Source: Nostocoides sp. F2B08
GTDB taxonomy: Bacteria > Actinomycetota > Actinomycetes > Actinomycetales > Dermatophilaceae
Direction: 5' to 3'
Assembly (NCBI RefSeq): GCF_009184895.1
Contig: NZ_WESE01000002.1
Coordinates: forward strand, 124,001-188,000
Length of the DNA stretch: 64,000 nucleotides
This document shows, piece after piece, positions 35,813-44,598 of the stretch. The notes under the pieces are model-generated. The model saw only the letters and a list, made by a program, of their open reading frames with translations. It was not told the DNA's origin and searched no databases. Position 1 is the first letter of the stretch. Each line of letters starts with the position of its first letter. Both the position numbers and the translations under genes were made by a program.

Positions 35813-37027
35813 CTAACCCGCGCTCGCGACGTCCTCGACCGGGACCGCATCACACGTCCCGTCCGGCAGCGAGCCCAGGGTCTCGACGGTCCGCGCGAAG
35901 GTCGTCGGATGGGTCTGCGGTGTGGCCGGCTCGACGACGTAGCCGTCGAGGTCGACCCTGGTCGGCTGGTAGTCGACGGCCGAGGTCACGTCCCCGTCGG
36001 GGTCGATCGTGAACGTGGCGCGCGCCATCATGCCCTCCTGTGTCGTCGGCAGCAGCCGACCCCCGGTCGTGTCCGGCGACTGGTTCGAGAGGAAGTTCCC
36101 GAGCCCGTAGAAGACGGTCCGTCCGTTGACGGTCTCGCAGGGCTGGATGACGTGGACGTGGGTGCCGATGATCAGGTCGACGGCGCCGGTGCCGAGGAGC
36201 TCCCGAGCGAGGCGACGCTGGTCAGCGGTGGGGGTGGCGACGTACTCCTCGCCCCAGTGCATGCTGAGCACGACGAGATCGGCACCCGAGTCCCGCGCCG
36301 CTTGCGCGTCGGCGGCGATCCCCTCGGCCTCGACGACCGGCCACATGGCGCGCGACAGCCATGGGGCGTCAGGTGGCACCTCGGTGTTGGGCCCCCCGTT
36401 GTTGAGCAACGTGTAGCTGTAGGCGAGATGGGCCACGGTCACGTCCCCGATCTCGTAGAGCGCAGGCTCTCCCGCCCGCGACTCGTCGGCCTGTGGACCT
36501 GCGTACCCGAGGCCCTCCTCCTCGAGGACGTCGATCGTCTGCGCCAGCCCGTCCAGACCGCGGTCCCAGCTGTGGTTCGACGCGAAGTCGCATCCGTCGA
36601 ATCCGGCTGCGTGCAGGCCGGTCGCCACCTCCCGAGGTGAGTTGAAGACCAGCGTCCGGGGTTGCGTCAGGCCGGTGTTGTCGGCCGAGAGCGGAGTCTC
36701 GAGATGACAGATTCCGAGGTCGGCTCCCTCGATGAAGGGTGAGACCTCCTCGAGCATGGGGGCGAAGTCGAACTCGGCGATGGAGCCCTCGGCGTTGCGG
36801 GCCGCGTTCGCGATCACCGGCGCGTGGGGGAGGATGTCGCCCGCTGCGACGATCGTGACGGTGACCGGTTCCGAGGTGGCCGTCGAAGTCGCAGTCGTCG
36901 GCGCCGATGTCGCCAGAGCGGTCGGATCGCCGGCCCCGTCGGGCTGCGCCCCGGATCCCAGGCCGGAACAGGCGGCCAGAGCCATCGCTGCCCCCAGGGT
37001 GGGGAGCCAGCGCCAGGTCCGTCGCAT
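35813..37027 (-). CDS. CapA-family lipoprotein (poly-gamma-glutamate synthesis type)
   Basis: 404 residues. Lipoprotein signal with ALAAC at about residue 20, a Thr/Ala-rich linker, then the CapA calcineurin-like phosphoesterase fold: AAGDILPHAPV, CHLETPLS, ASNHSWDRG, GTHVHVIQP and FYGLGNFLSNQ. CapA proteins take part in capsule or surface polymer export or act as metallophosphatases on the outer face. No capBC neighbours are present, so polyglutamate synthesis is not implied. A GTG three codons upstream is an alternative start. Confidence 0.85.
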   Translation of the reverse strand: MRRTWRWLPTLGAAMALAACSGLGSGAQPDGAGDPTALATSAPTTATSTATSEPVTVTIVAAGDILPHAPVIANAARNAEGSIAEFDFAPMLEEVSPFIEGADLGICHLETPLSADNTGLTQPRTLVFNSPREVATGLHAAGFDGCDFASNHSWDRGLDGLAQTIDVLEEEGLGYAGPQADESRAGEPALYEIGDVTVAHLAYSYTLLNNGGPNTEVPPDAPWLSRAMWPVVEAEGIAADAQAARDSGADLVVLSMHWGEEYVATPTADQRRLARELLGTGAVDLIIGTHVHVIQPCETVNGRTVFYGLGNFLSNQSPDTTGGRLLPTTQEGMMARATFTIDPDGDVTSAVDYQPTRVDLDGYVVEPATPQTHPTTFARTVETLGSLPDGTCDAVPVEDVASAG

Positions 37028-37075
37028 CACACTCACTCGCTCTGACTCCGCCTCACGACCACTCCGCCGCCCGGG

Positions 37076-37336
37076 TCAGCGACCGTTCCTCTCCCGGTGG
37101 CCGCACCCCGGCCAGCAGCAGGGGCGCCGCATGCCCTCCTCGAGCTCCTCGCGGGTGCGGCGGATACGGCGCTCCCGCGTGGCGTCCTTCTTGGCATCCT
37201 CGACCCAGCAGATGAACTCGTTGCGCGCCAGGGGGGTGATGTCACGCCACGCCGTCAGCGCCTCCCCGTGCGCGGTCAGCTCCGCGGACAGGTCACTCGG
37301 CAGGTCATGGACCGTGCCTCCCGGAATCGTGCGCAT
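37076..37336 (-). CDS. YdeI/OmpD-associated small protein
   Basis: 86 residues with the OmdA/YdeI C-terminal pattern: LTAWRDITPLARNEFICWVE followed by DAKKDATRERRIRRTREELE and RRPCCWPGCGHRER. The AKK..TR..RI..T core and Cys-rich tail are typical of this short actinobacterial form. Function is unknown; distant relatives are linked to bacteriocin protection. A TACCAT box 6 nt upstream supports the ATG at 37336. Confidence 0.8.
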   Translation of the reverse strand: MRTIPGGTVHDLPSDLSAELTAHGEALTAWRDITPLARNEFICWVEDAKKDATRERRIRRTREELEEGMRRPCCWPGCGHRERNGR

Positions 37337-37342
37337 CCGTCC

Positions 37343-37348
37343 ATGGTA
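37343..37348 (-). promoter_or_regulatory. -10 box (TACCAT), leaderless start of the YdeI-like gene
   Basis: TACCAT on the minus strand ends 6 nt before the ATG at 37336. Confidence 0.5.
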
Positions 37349-37375
37349 TGCGCGACGCACGATTCGCCCGAAGCG

Positions 37376-37726
37376 TCACCCTCCCCGGATGGAGTCCCGC
37401 CGCCGGCGGTTCGCCTTCGGGGTGCGCCGGTCCCGGGCCTTGGTGAACTGGCGGAGCAGGTCTGCACCGACGTCGTTGAGCGCCGCCCGCAGATCCTGCT
37501 CGTCGGAGGTGGCGACGAGCCGGTCCTTGCCGCCCACCCATGCCTCGAGGGTGACCCGCTGACCGGGGGACTCGCGGTCCTTGACGCTCAGCTCGAGCTC
37601 CCAGACGCGGTCGCTCGTCGCGATCCGACTCAGGAGCTGGGACAGCGTGTCGGCGATGAGCGGCCGGTCGCTGTCGGAGAAGCCGCCACCGAGGCGGACG
37701 GTGTCGGCGTCGACGGGCTGGTTCAC
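37376..37726 (-). CDS. HPF/RaiA-like ribosome-associated protein
   Basis: 116 residues, GTG start with GAGGAG 6 nt upstream. The middle resembles the S30AE/HPF fold: VWELELSVKDRESPGQRVTL, EAWVGGKDRLVAT, then the DLRAALNDVGADLLRQ helix that follows the strands in RaiA. The C-terminal tail TKARDRRTPKANRRRRDSIR is very basic and could contact rRNA. It may help hibernate or stall ribosomes. Family assignment rests on pattern only. Confidence 0.6.
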   Translation of the reverse strand: MNQPVDADTVRLGGGFSDSDRPLIADTLSQLLSRIATSDRVWELELSVKDRESPGQRVTLEAWVGGKDRLVATSDEQDLRAALNDVGADLLRQFTKARDRRTPKANRRRRDSIRGG

Positions 37727-37799
37727 GGGCCACTCCTCGGGTCGGGTACCGGTCTCTGCGTCCACCCTCTCACGGGTCCCGACGAGCGGTGCGGCGTCC

Positions 37800-38168
37800 T
37801 CAGGAGGACGTGTCGGTTGTGCCCTCGTACAACCCCACATGGTTGCCGTCCGGGTCGGCGAAGATCGCCCACCACGAGGTCTCGGAGATGGGTGACTTCT
37901 CCATGAGCACGGTGCCTCCGCCTGCCGTGACCTTCTCGAGGGTGTCCTCGATCGAGTCGACCTCGACATAGGACCGCGGCTGGGTGAAGCCCTCACTGCG
38001 AGGCGCCAACCCGCCGCCGCTGACGCCGTTTGGCGCCTGCCACATGGGATAGCCCTCGAAGCCCGGCATCTCGGCGATCTGCCAGCCGAACAGGTCTGCG
38101 TAGAACGCCGAGGCGGCGCCGAGGTCCGCGACGGGGATGTCGATATGCGTGATGTCGCCGTGTGCCAT
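37800..38168 (-). CDS. VOC-superfamily (glyoxalase-like) protein
   Basis: 122 residues forming two beta-alpha-beta-beta-beta halves: HIDIPVADLGAASAFYADLFG at the start and FADPDGNHVGLYEG at the end, with His and Glu metal ligands plausible. No substrate can be named. The ATG has AAGGAGG close upstream. It is divergent from the SARP regulator gene. Confidence 0.88.
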   Translation of the reverse strand: MAHGDITHIDIPVADLGAASAFYADLFGWQIAEMPGFEGYPMWQAPNGVSGGGLAPRSEGFTQPRSYVEVDSIEDTLEKVTAGGGTVLMEKSPISETSWWAIFADPDGNHVGLYEGTTDTSS

Positions 38169-38323
38169 GGGTCCTCCTTCGTTGAAGGTTCCAGGCTAGC
38201 CCCGACATGGGCCGAACGCTCGATATCCGCTGTCGACCCTGCCGGTGAAGGCTGGACCCGACCTAGCATTGCGTAGACGTGGGCCGCGCACGCGGCGCGC
38301 GACGCAAGGGAGAGACAACGGGC

Positions 38324-39217
38324 ATGCACGCGGCTCTGTCGTTGCGGCTCTTCGGGCCGGTGACGCTGACCGACGCCCAGGGGCGGCCGCATCGCCTGCG
38401 CGGCAAATGCGCTCGGATCCTGGGCGTGCTCGGGATGCGGGCAGGTTCCGCGGTGCACAAGGACGAGCTCGCCGACGCCGTCTGGGACGGCGCCCCTCCC
38501 ACGTCGTACCGGCAGACCCTGGACAGCGACGTGTGCGTCCTGCGCCGACGGGCCGGTCTCGGGACCGGCCGCGTCTCCGTCCTCGCGACCGTGCGCGGCG
38601 GGTACGAGCTGGATCCCGGCCGGCTCGAGGTGGACGCGGTCACCAGGCGCGACCTCGTCGAGCGGGTCGTCGACGCCACCTCGGCCACTGCGTTGGACGT
38701 CGGCCACCCGCTGGTCCGGACCAGCGGAGACATCCTGTTCGAGAACGAGCCGTTCTGGGACTGGGGCCGTGTCGTGCGCGAGGGCTGGGAGTCCGCCCTG
38801 AGCGATGCTCTCCTCCACATCTCCCGCTCGGCACTCGTGTGCGGGGAGCCCTCCCTCGCTCTGACCGCGGCCGCCGCGTCGCTCGGGCTGGCACCAGACT
38901 CCGAGTCCGCGACCGTTCACCTGATGCGCGCCCAGTGGTGGTCGGGCCGGCACAACGATGCCCTGCGGACCTACGTGACCCTCCAGGACCGGCTGGTGCG
39001 CGAGCTCGGCGAGATCCCGCAGCGGGAGACCCAGGACCTGTACCTCGCACTGTTGCGCGACCACGACCGACTGCCGTCCGCGGACGCCGCCGAGGACCAC
39101 GTGCGGCTTCTGCTGACCCTGCTTCGTCGCACGCTGGACCAGACGCGCACGCCCCAGGACGGCGCCGGGGGGCCGGACACCGGCACAGAGGCGGAGCCCG
39201 CTCGGGCCTCGATGTGA
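38324..39217 (+). CDS. SARP-type regulator with bacterial transcriptional activation domain
   Basis: 297 residues. OmpR-like winged HTH at 5-95 (LSLRLFGPVTLTDAQGRPH, TSYRQTLDSDVCVLRRRAG) followed by a BTAD helical-repeat domain (about 105-255; LALTAAAASLGLAPDSES, RTYVTLQDRLVRELGEIPQ). This is the short SARP architecture of pathway-specific antibiotic activators, although no biosynthetic cluster is visible nearby. Its stop overlaps the next regulator gene (GTGA). Confidence 0.85.
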   Translation: MHAALSLRLFGPVTLTDAQGRPHRLRGKCARILGVLGMRAGSAVHKDELADAVWDGAPPTSYRQTLDSDVCVLRRRAGLGTGRVSVLATVRGGYELDPGRLEVDAVTRRDLVERVVDATSATALDVGHPLVRTSGDILFENEPFWDWGRVVREGWESALSDALLHISRSALVCGEPSLALTAAAASLGLAPDSESATVHLMRAQWWSGRHNDALRTYVTLQDRLVRELGEIPQRETQDLYLALLRDHDRLPSADAAEDHVRLLLTLLRRTLDQTRTPQDGAGGPDTGTEAEPARASM

Positions 39218-39840
39218 CGACCACGGTCCTCGTCGCCCACGGCAGCCTGGCCCTTGCAGAGGCGCTCTCCGCCGTCGTCGCGAGCGAGCCCGGGCTCGAA
39301 GCCGTCGCGACCGCCACCGACCCCGCGGGGGCCCTGACGGACGTCGGGCGGATCCGACCGGACGCCGTCCTGGCCGACCTGGGCGAGGGGGACTGGGTTG
39401 TGGCGGTCATCGCCCTCACCAAGGCCTACCCTCAGATCCGGGTCGTCGGCCTGGCCCCGGCGGAGGCGGCGGCGACCGATCGCCTCCTGGCCGCGGGCGT
39501 GCACCTCGTGGACGCGGCGTCCGCAGGGATGGGCGCGGTTCTCGCAGCCCTGCATGCCGGCGGGGGGCGGCGCGCCGACGAGCCCGGCGGATCCGCGCGA
39601 GCAGCGTCGGGCACCCAGCCGACGCGGTCCTCGGCCCTGGCGCCGACCGACCTCCAGCTCCTCCGTCTGGTCGCCGCAGGCCTGGACAGTGAGTCCGCCG
39701 CCCGTGAACTGGGGACCGACGCCGGCCTCGTCCGCCGCAGGCTCCGCCGGATCTGCACCGAGCTGCGGGTCGAGTCACCGATCCAGGCGGTCGCGGTCGC
39801 CCTCCGCGAGGGCGTGCTCGACCTGGGGTCCGGCCCGTGA
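39214..39840 (+). CDS. Atypical receiver-like/HTH regulator (LuxR-type)
   Basis: 208 residues. The N-terminal ~115 residues follow a response-regulator layout (VLVAHGSLALAEALSAVVAS, PDAVLADLGEGDW, QIRVVGLAP, GVHLVDAASAGMGAVLAALHAG), but the acidic pair usually after the first strand is AHGS, so phosphorylation chemistry is probably lost. The C-terminal ~65 residues form a LuxR-like HTH (LAPTDLQLLRLVAAGLDSES). It starts inside the SARP stop, so both are co-translated. It may act with the SARP protein. Confidence 0.75.
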   Translation: MTTTVLVAHGSLALAEALSAVVASEPGLEAVATATDPAGALTDVGRIRPDAVLADLGEGDWVVAVIALTKAYPQIRVVGLAPAEAAATDRLLAAGVHLVDAASAGMGAVLAALHAGGGRRADEPGGSARAASGTQPTRSSALAPTDLQLLRLVAAGLDSESAARELGTDAGLVRRRLRRICTELRVESPIQAVAVALREGVLDLGSGP

Positions 39841-39842
39841 CC

Positions 39843-39868
39843 CAGCCGCGACCCGTCGCGATCGGCTG
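39843..39868. terminator. Hairpin between the HTH regulator and the signal peptidase gene
   Basis: CGCGAC and GTCGCG form a 6-bp stem around CC, extended by CAGC/GCTG with a 4-nt bulge. It lies in the 41-bp gap between two convergent genes. Confidence 0.5.
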
Positions 39869-39881
39869 CGGGCGGCCGGCA

Positions 39882-40421
39882 TCAGTCCGACGACCCCACC
39901 ACCCGACCCGTGACGTCCTCGAGGGGGACCGATCCGAACTCCCGTGAGTCGATGGACCGGAACCGGTTGTCGCCCATGACGAAGACATGGCCTTCCGGCA
40001 CGTTAACCGGCCCGAAGAAGACGCCATCGAGGGCTCTGGGATCGGTGTAGGGCTCCTCCTGCGGTTCCCCGTTGACGTAGAGCACGGCGTCGACGATGGC
40101 GACGGTGTCGCCACCCACGCCGACGACGCGTTTGACCATCGTCCCCCGGGGCCCGTCGAAGGCGACCAGCTCAGCCGGCCGCAGCTCCCCACCCATCAGT
40201 GCCACCCTGCTGACGTACACGGTGCTGCCGGATGCGATCGTCGGCGCCATCGAGTCGGAGTCGACCCGGTAGGGGGTCAGGACCCACTGCCGCGCCGCGA
40301 GGACGACGAGTGCCGCGACGACGATCACGGCGGCGATGGCGGCCCAACCGGTGCGTCCCCGTCTCTCGACCGGCCGCTCCTCGGTCGGCGCCGCTGCCTC
40401 AGATGTCGGAAGGGTCGTCAT
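39882..40421 (-). CDS. lepB: Signal peptidase I
   Basis: 179 residues. One N-terminal membrane helix (about 26-45), catalytic Ser in VDSDSMAPTIASG, catalytic Lys in RGTMVKRVVGVGGD, and boxes D and E in VFVMGDNRFRSIDSREFG. It cleaves signal peptides outside the membrane. Its ATG lies 23 bp inside the end of the multicopper oxidase gene on the same strand, so the two are translationally linked and the peptidase may serve that exported enzyme. Confidence 0.93.
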   Translation of the reverse strand: MTTLPTSEAAAPTEERPVERRGRTGWAAIAAVIVVAALVVLAARQWVLTPYRVDSDSMAPTIASGSTVYVSRVALMGGELRPAELVAFDGPRGTMVKRVVGVGGDTVAIVDAVLYVNGEPQEEPYTDPRALDGVFFGPVNVPEGHVFVMGDNRFRSIDSREFGSVPLEDVTGRVVGSSD

Positions 40422-42018
40422 CGAGCTGTGGGGGCGCCGCCCGTATCGGGTCGAGCTCGGCGGGCTGGCCGTCCTGGAGGCCGACGTTGAACGCGGTCAT
40501 CATCGCGAAGTCCTCGTGCGGCAGGTTGTGGCAGTGCATCATGTAGCGGCCCTGCCGCTGGAAGCGTCCGATGACCCGCACGACCTCGTTGGCGCCCAGG
40601 TAGACGGTGTCCTTCGGGCCGAGCTCGAAGTCGAACGGGGCGGCCCCGTTCCGGCTGAGAACCTTGAAGTCGATCAAGTGGACGTGCATGGGGTGCGACC
40701 ACCCACCGGAGGTGTTCCGGAACTCCCACGTCTCCACGGCGCCCAGCTCCGGGTCGGCGATGGCGAAGGTGTGGCCGCTGGCGACGACGTCGTCCCAGGT
40801 CGTCTCGTTGAGCGAGAAGATGTTCGTGGTGTCCGACTTCTTCAGCTCGATGACCCGGGTTCTGGTGCTCATGCTCTCGGTCAGCGACATGACACTGCTG
40901 TTCGCGAGAGTCTGCGGAATCGTGTTCCACGTCGGGTCGCTCGTGTCGACCGGCTCGTCGGTGACCCGGAAAGCCATGATGTTCCGGGTGTTGTCGAAGT
41001 CGACGTTGTTCTCGAGACTTGCGTTGAAGAGGCGGACAACTCTGCCCGGCGGGTACTTCGAGAAGTCCACGAGGAACTCGTACCGCTCGCCGACGCCCTG
41101 CCGCCAACTCGTGACCGCCCGTGACTGCGGCATCAGGCCGTTGTCGGTCGCGACCATGTGGACCGGCTCGCCGCTGCCGAGGTAGGGCCGGTAGGACCGG
41201 GATATCGAGGCGTTGAGCAGCCTGAACCGATAGACGCGCCGCTGGACGTCCATGACCGGCCACGGCACACCGTTGACGAGGACGACGTCGCCCCAGAGCC
41301 CCGAGTGCTCCTTGTCGTCGAAGGCGAGGGATCCGTCCCGGTTGAACATCAGGTCGCCCAGGGTGAGTGCGACGTCGAAGCGACCCTGCGGGAGCAGCGC
41401 GCGCTGGGCGTCGTCGTGGACGTGGAACTGGGCGGCGAGCCCGCGGTACACGTTCTGCGAGGTGATGTGCGAGGCGTGGTCGTGGAACCAGAAGGTCCGC
41501 CCGCCCTGGACGTTCTCGTAGAAGTAGTCCTTGTAGTAGCCGGGCATCGTGATGTCGTTGGCGTACCCGTCGTACTGCGGGAGAGAAGCGTGCCCGTGCA
41601 GGTGGGTGGACAGCGCATACCCGTGCTCCTCGTGTCCGAGGTGCCCGTCCCCGAACAGTCGGTTGCGTACCCGCAGGACCACGCGCGTCCCGTTCTCCAC
41701 CGAGATCGTCGGCCCCGGGACGAGCCCGTTGTACCCGATGACCGGCGTCGGGAGCCGGTCCAGGATGTTGATGGTCGCCGGCTTGGCCGTCACCCGGTAG
41801 TGCTCGACCGGTGCACCGTCGTCGTCCACGCCCCGGTAGACCGGCTCGAGACGCGGCAACGGCCGGAACCCCCGTCGGAACGGGCGTGGGAAGTCCCGGT
41901 CACTGAGGTCGCTGATCGACTTCGTCGACAGGACGTTGCCCAGCGGAGAGGTCAGGCCGACATAGGCGAGTGCGCCCACCCCACCGGCGGTGAGCACGGC
42001 TCGTCGAGAGACCGGCAC
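40399..42018 (-). CDS. Exported multicopper oxidase (CotA/bilirubin-oxidase-like)
   Basis: 539 residues, GTG start with AAGGAG 6 nt upstream. The N-terminus MPVSRRAVLTAGGVGAL is Tat-like. Four copper motifs are intact: STHLHGH, WFHDHASH, HPMHVH and MHCHNLPHEDFAMM (type 1 copper with Met). Three cupredoxin domains are expected. Such enzymes oxidise phenols, bilirubin or metals with O2. The 23-bp overlap with lepB downstream is unusual. Confidence 0.92.
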   Translation of the reverse strand: MPVSRRAVLTAGGVGALAYVGLTSPLGNVLSTKSISDLSDRDFPRPFRRGFRPLPRLEPVYRGVDDDGAPVEHYRVTAKPATINILDRLPTPVIGYNGLVPGPTISVENGTRVVLRVRNRLFGDGHLGHEEHGYALSTHLHGHASLPQYDGYANDITMPGYYKDYFYENVQGGRTFWFHDHASHITSQNVYRGLAAQFHVHDDAQRALLPQGRFDVALTLGDLMFNRDGSLAFDDKEHSGLWGDVVLVNGVPWPVMDVQRRVYRFRLLNASISRSYRPYLGSGEPVHMVATDNGLMPQSRAVTSWRQGVGERYEFLVDFSKYPPGRVVRLFNASLENNVDFDNTRNIMAFRVTDEPVDTSDPTWNTIPQTLANSSVMSLTESMSTRTRVIELKKSDTTNIFSLNETTWDDVVASGHTFAIADPELGAVETWEFRNTSGGWSHPMHVHLIDFKVLSRNGAAPFDFELGPKDTVYLGANEVVRVIGRFQRQGRYMMHCHNLPHEDFAMMTAFNVGLQDGQPAELDPIRAAPPQLDDDPSDI

Positions 42019-42204
42019 GACTGGCTCCTTCCACGGTGCGGCCTAGGCCGCCGGACCCGCTCCCCCGGCTGCCGGGATGCGGTCCACACCACTCAACCTT
42101 CCGTGACCTTGTGCAGACCTTGCGTTTACCCGAGCGGGTCCCCCGTTCGGAGGACCGTGCCGGTCCGGTCCGCTCGGCCGGATCGCGGATCGACGTGTGA
42201 CACG

Positions 42205-43038
42205 ATGGCGCGCGTGACTTGGCTCGAAGCGATCATCCTCGGCATCGTCCAGGGCCTGACCGAGTTCCTCCCGATCTCCTCGAGCGCCCACCTGCTCATC
42301 GTGGGCCAGCTGTTCTTCGACGGCCGCGACCCGGGCGCCGCGTTCACCGCCGTGAGCCAGATCGGGACCGAGATGGCGGTCGTGGTGTACTTCGCCAAGG
42401 ACATCGGGCGGATCATCTCGAAGTGGTTCCGAGCGTTCGCGGGGAAGGTCCCGCAGAGCGACCCCGATGTGCGGATGGGCTGGATGGTCATCGTCGGATC
42501 GATCCCCATCGGCGTCCTGGGCCTGCTGTTCGAGGACGCGATCGACAGCGGGCTGCGCAACCTGTGGATCACGGCGACCATGCTCGCCGGAGTGGCTTTG
42601 GTCCTGTTCATCGCCGACCGGCGGGCGAAGAACGAGCGGACCCTGGACCAGCTCACCTGGCGACACGCGATATCCCTCGGCCTCTGGCAGGCGCTTGCCC
42701 TCATCCCCGGGGTCTCGAGGTCGGGCGCGACCATCTCAGGTGGGCTGCTCATGGGCTACCGCCGGGAGGCCGCGGCCCGCTACGCGTTCCTGCTCGCCGT
42801 TCCCGCCGTGCTGGCCTCCGGGTTCTACAAGCTCAAGGACATCGGCGACGACGCCACGGCGGCCTGGGGACCGACGATCCTCGCGACGGCCATCGCCTTC
42901 GTCATCGGCTACGCGGTCATCGCCTGGCTCCTGCGCTATGTCGCGACCCACACCTTCACGATCTTCGTGGTCTACCGGCTGGTCCTCGCAGGCGTGCTCG
43001 TCGTTCTGCTGGCGACCGGCACGATCGCCGCCACCTGA
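42205..43038 (+). CDS. uppP: Undecaprenyl-diphosphatase UppP
   Basis: 277 residues, about eight membrane helices. Both active-site motifs are present: TEFLPISSSAHL and LIPGVSRSGATISG. It dephosphorylates undecaprenyl-PP to recycle the carrier for wall synthesis and can confer bacitracin resistance. The ATG at 42205 was used; a GTG three codons later is possible. It converges on sixA. Confidence 0.95.
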   Translation: MARVTWLEAIILGIVQGLTEFLPISSSAHLLIVGQLFFDGRDPGAAFTAVSQIGTEMAVVVYFAKDIGRIISKWFRAFAGKVPQSDPDVRMGWMVIVGSIPIGVLGLLFEDAIDSGLRNLWITATMLAGVALVLFIADRRAKNERTLDQLTWRHAISLGLWQALALIPGVSRSGATISGGLLMGYRREAAARYAFLLAVPAVLASGFYKLKDIGDDATAAWGPTILATAIAFVIGYAVIAWLLRYVATHTFTIFVVYRLVLAGVLVVLLATGTIAAT

Positions 43039-43054
43039 CCGACGGCACCGGCCG

Positions 43055-43552
43055 TCAGGCCCGCACGTGCCAGGCGTCGTCGGCCGGTCGGCCCGCGGCG
43101 ACGAGGCGGCCCTCCTCCTCACCTGCGTCCGCCCAGCCGTCGAGCTCGATCACCGCGATCGCCGAGGTCGGCATGGGAACCCACTCCCCGGTCAGGGTCT
43201 CGACGAGCTCCTCCACCGCGGGGTTGTGGCCGACCAGCGCGGCGGTGTCCACGGTCGTCGGGATCGAGCGGATCCGCTCGAGGAGGTCCCGGCCGTCGAA
43301 GGTGTAGGCGCTCTCGGACTCGCGCACGTCCGCCTCGTCGGTGAGCTCCTCGGCGATGAGCGCCCAGGTCTGTCGGGTGCGCGTGGCCGCGGAGACGATG
43401 GCGAGGTCTACGGGCGGGCAGTGCTCGGCCATCCACCGGCCGGTCTCCGGGGCCTGGCGACGACCACGGGGCGCGAGGGGACGGTCGCGGTCGTCCAGAG
43501 CGACGCTCCAGTCCGACTTCGCGTGGCGGATGACGACGAGCGTGACGGTCAT
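43055..43552 (-). CDS. sixA: SixA-like phosphohistidine phosphatase
   Basis: 165 residues of the histidine phosphatase superfamily: catalytic RHAKSDW (His 9), SAATRTRQTW (second Arg), ESAYTFDG and LVGHNPAVEEL (second His). The short form without cap is typical of SixA, which removes phosphate from His residues. A TACGCT box 6 nt upstream fixes the ATG and implies a leaderless mRNA. It is divergent from the CDF gene (55 bp between starts). Confidence 0.9.
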   Translation of the reverse strand: MTVTLVVIRHAKSDWSVALDDRDRPLAPRGRRQAPETGRWMAEHCPPVDLAIVSAATRTRQTWALIAEELTDEADVRESESAYTFDGRDLLERIRSIPTTVDTAALVGHNPAVEELVETLTGEWVPMPTSAIAVIELDGWADAGEEEGRLVAAGRPADDAWHVRA

Positions 43553-43558
43553 AACCTC

Positions 43559-43564
43559 AGCGTA
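43559..43564 (-). promoter_or_regulatory. -10 box (TACGCT), leaderless start of sixA
   Basis: TACGCT on the minus strand ends 6 nt before the ATG at 43552. Confidence 0.55.
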
Positions 43565-43607
43565 GGTCCGCCCGCGAGCGCCGCCGGCCACATGTCACAA
43601 TCACCAC

Positions 43608-44588
43608 GTGGGAGGAACGCAGTCCGCGTCGTCGGCCCCGCCGACCAAGGGCCCGACCAACCTCACCAAGTTCGCCTGGCTGGCGATCGCGACCGCTCTC
43701 GCGACGATCGCCCTGAAGATGGCCGCCTATCTCGTCACCGGCTCCGTGGGCCTGCTCAGCGACGCCGCCGAGTCCGTCGTCAACCTCGTCGCGGCCTTCG
43801 TGGCCCTCATCGTCCTGCACATCGCCGCCAAACCGGCCGACGAGAACCACCACTTCGGCCACACGAAGGCGGAGTACTTCTCCGCGGCGGTCGAGGGCAT
43901 CATGATCTTCGTCGCCGCGGTGGTCATCATCGTCGCCGCGGTCGAGCGCTTCATCAACCCGCAGCCACTCGAGCAGGTCGGTCTCGGCCTGGCCATCTCC
44001 GTCGTGGCGTCCGTGCTCAACGGTGCCGTGGCCCTCGTCCTCGTCCGCGCCGGCCGGCGTCACCGCTCGATCACGCTCGAGGCCGATGGGCGACACCTCT
44101 TCACCGATGTGGTCACCTCGGCCGGCGTCATCGTGGCCGTCCTGCTCGTGGCACTCACCGGGTGGCTTCGGCTCGACCCGATCATCGCCTTCCTCGTCGG
44201 CTGCAACATCATCTGGACGGGCTGGACGCTGGTCCGCCGCAGCGTCGACGGCCTCATGGACCACACGATGACCCCCGAGGAGCACGACCGTCTCACCGCG
44301 ACCCTGTCCCGCTTCTCCTCCGAGGACGTCGTCTTCCACGGCGTCCGCACCCGCGAGTCGGGGGCGGAGAAACACGTCGCCATGCACGTCCTCGTGCCCG
44401 GGACGTGGAGCGTGCAGCGCGGACACGACCTCCTCGAGGAGGTCGAGGAGGCGGTCCGGACCGAGTTCGGGCGCTGCGAGGTCGTCACCCACCTCGAGCC
44501 GCTCGAGGACCCCCGCTCCTACGAGGACGGCCCGGGCCTGGCCGTCCCGTCCGACCACCGCCCGGACCGCCACCACGGGCCCCGATAA
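43608..44588 (+). CDS. Cation diffusion facilitator (CDF) metal exporter
   Basis: 326 residues, GTG start. Six membrane helices carry the metal site motifs GLLSDAAESVVN (helix 2) and DGRHLFTDVVTSAG (helix 5); the HFGHTKAEYFSA segment between helices 2 and 3 is typical. A cytoplasmic ferredoxin-like domain follows (about 210-300; KHVAMHVLVPG). It exports Zn2+, Fe2+ or Co2+ by proton exchange; the ion is not determined. The C-terminal tail is His-rich (DHRPDRHHGPR). A CACAAT box 6 nt before the GTG is a weaker leaderless signal. Confidence 0.92.
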   Translation: MGGTQSASSAPPTKGPTNLTKFAWLAIATALATIALKMAAYLVTGSVGLLSDAAESVVNLVAAFVALIVLHIAAKPADENHHFGHTKAEYFSAAVEGIMIFVAAVVIIVAAVERFINPQPLEQVGLGLAISVVASVLNGAVALVLVRAGRRHRSITLEADGRHLFTDVVTSAGVIVAVLLVALTGWLRLDPIIAFLVGCNIIWTGWTLVRRSVDGLMDHTMTPEEHDRLTATLSRFSSEDVVFHGVRTRESGAEKHVAMHVLVPGTWSVQRGHDLLEEVEEAVRTEFGRCEVVTHLEPLEDPRSYEDGPGLAVPSDHRPDRHHGPR

Positions 44589-44591
44589 GGT
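44586..44591 (+). promoter_or_regulatory. -10 box (TAAGGT), leaderless start of the thioesterase gene
   Basis: TAAGGT ends 7 nt before the ATG at 44599 and overlaps the end of the CDF gene. Confidence 0.45.
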
Positions 44592-44598
44592 CGGCCGG

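Noticed and set aside
35813-37027. Poly-gamma-glutamate capsule operon
   Set aside because: CapA-like protein is alone; no CapB or CapC neighbour.
38324-42018. Antibiotic biosynthetic cluster around the SARP regulator
   Set aside because: Neighbours are a signal peptidase, an oxidase and housekeeping genes; no synthase, tailoring or transport set.
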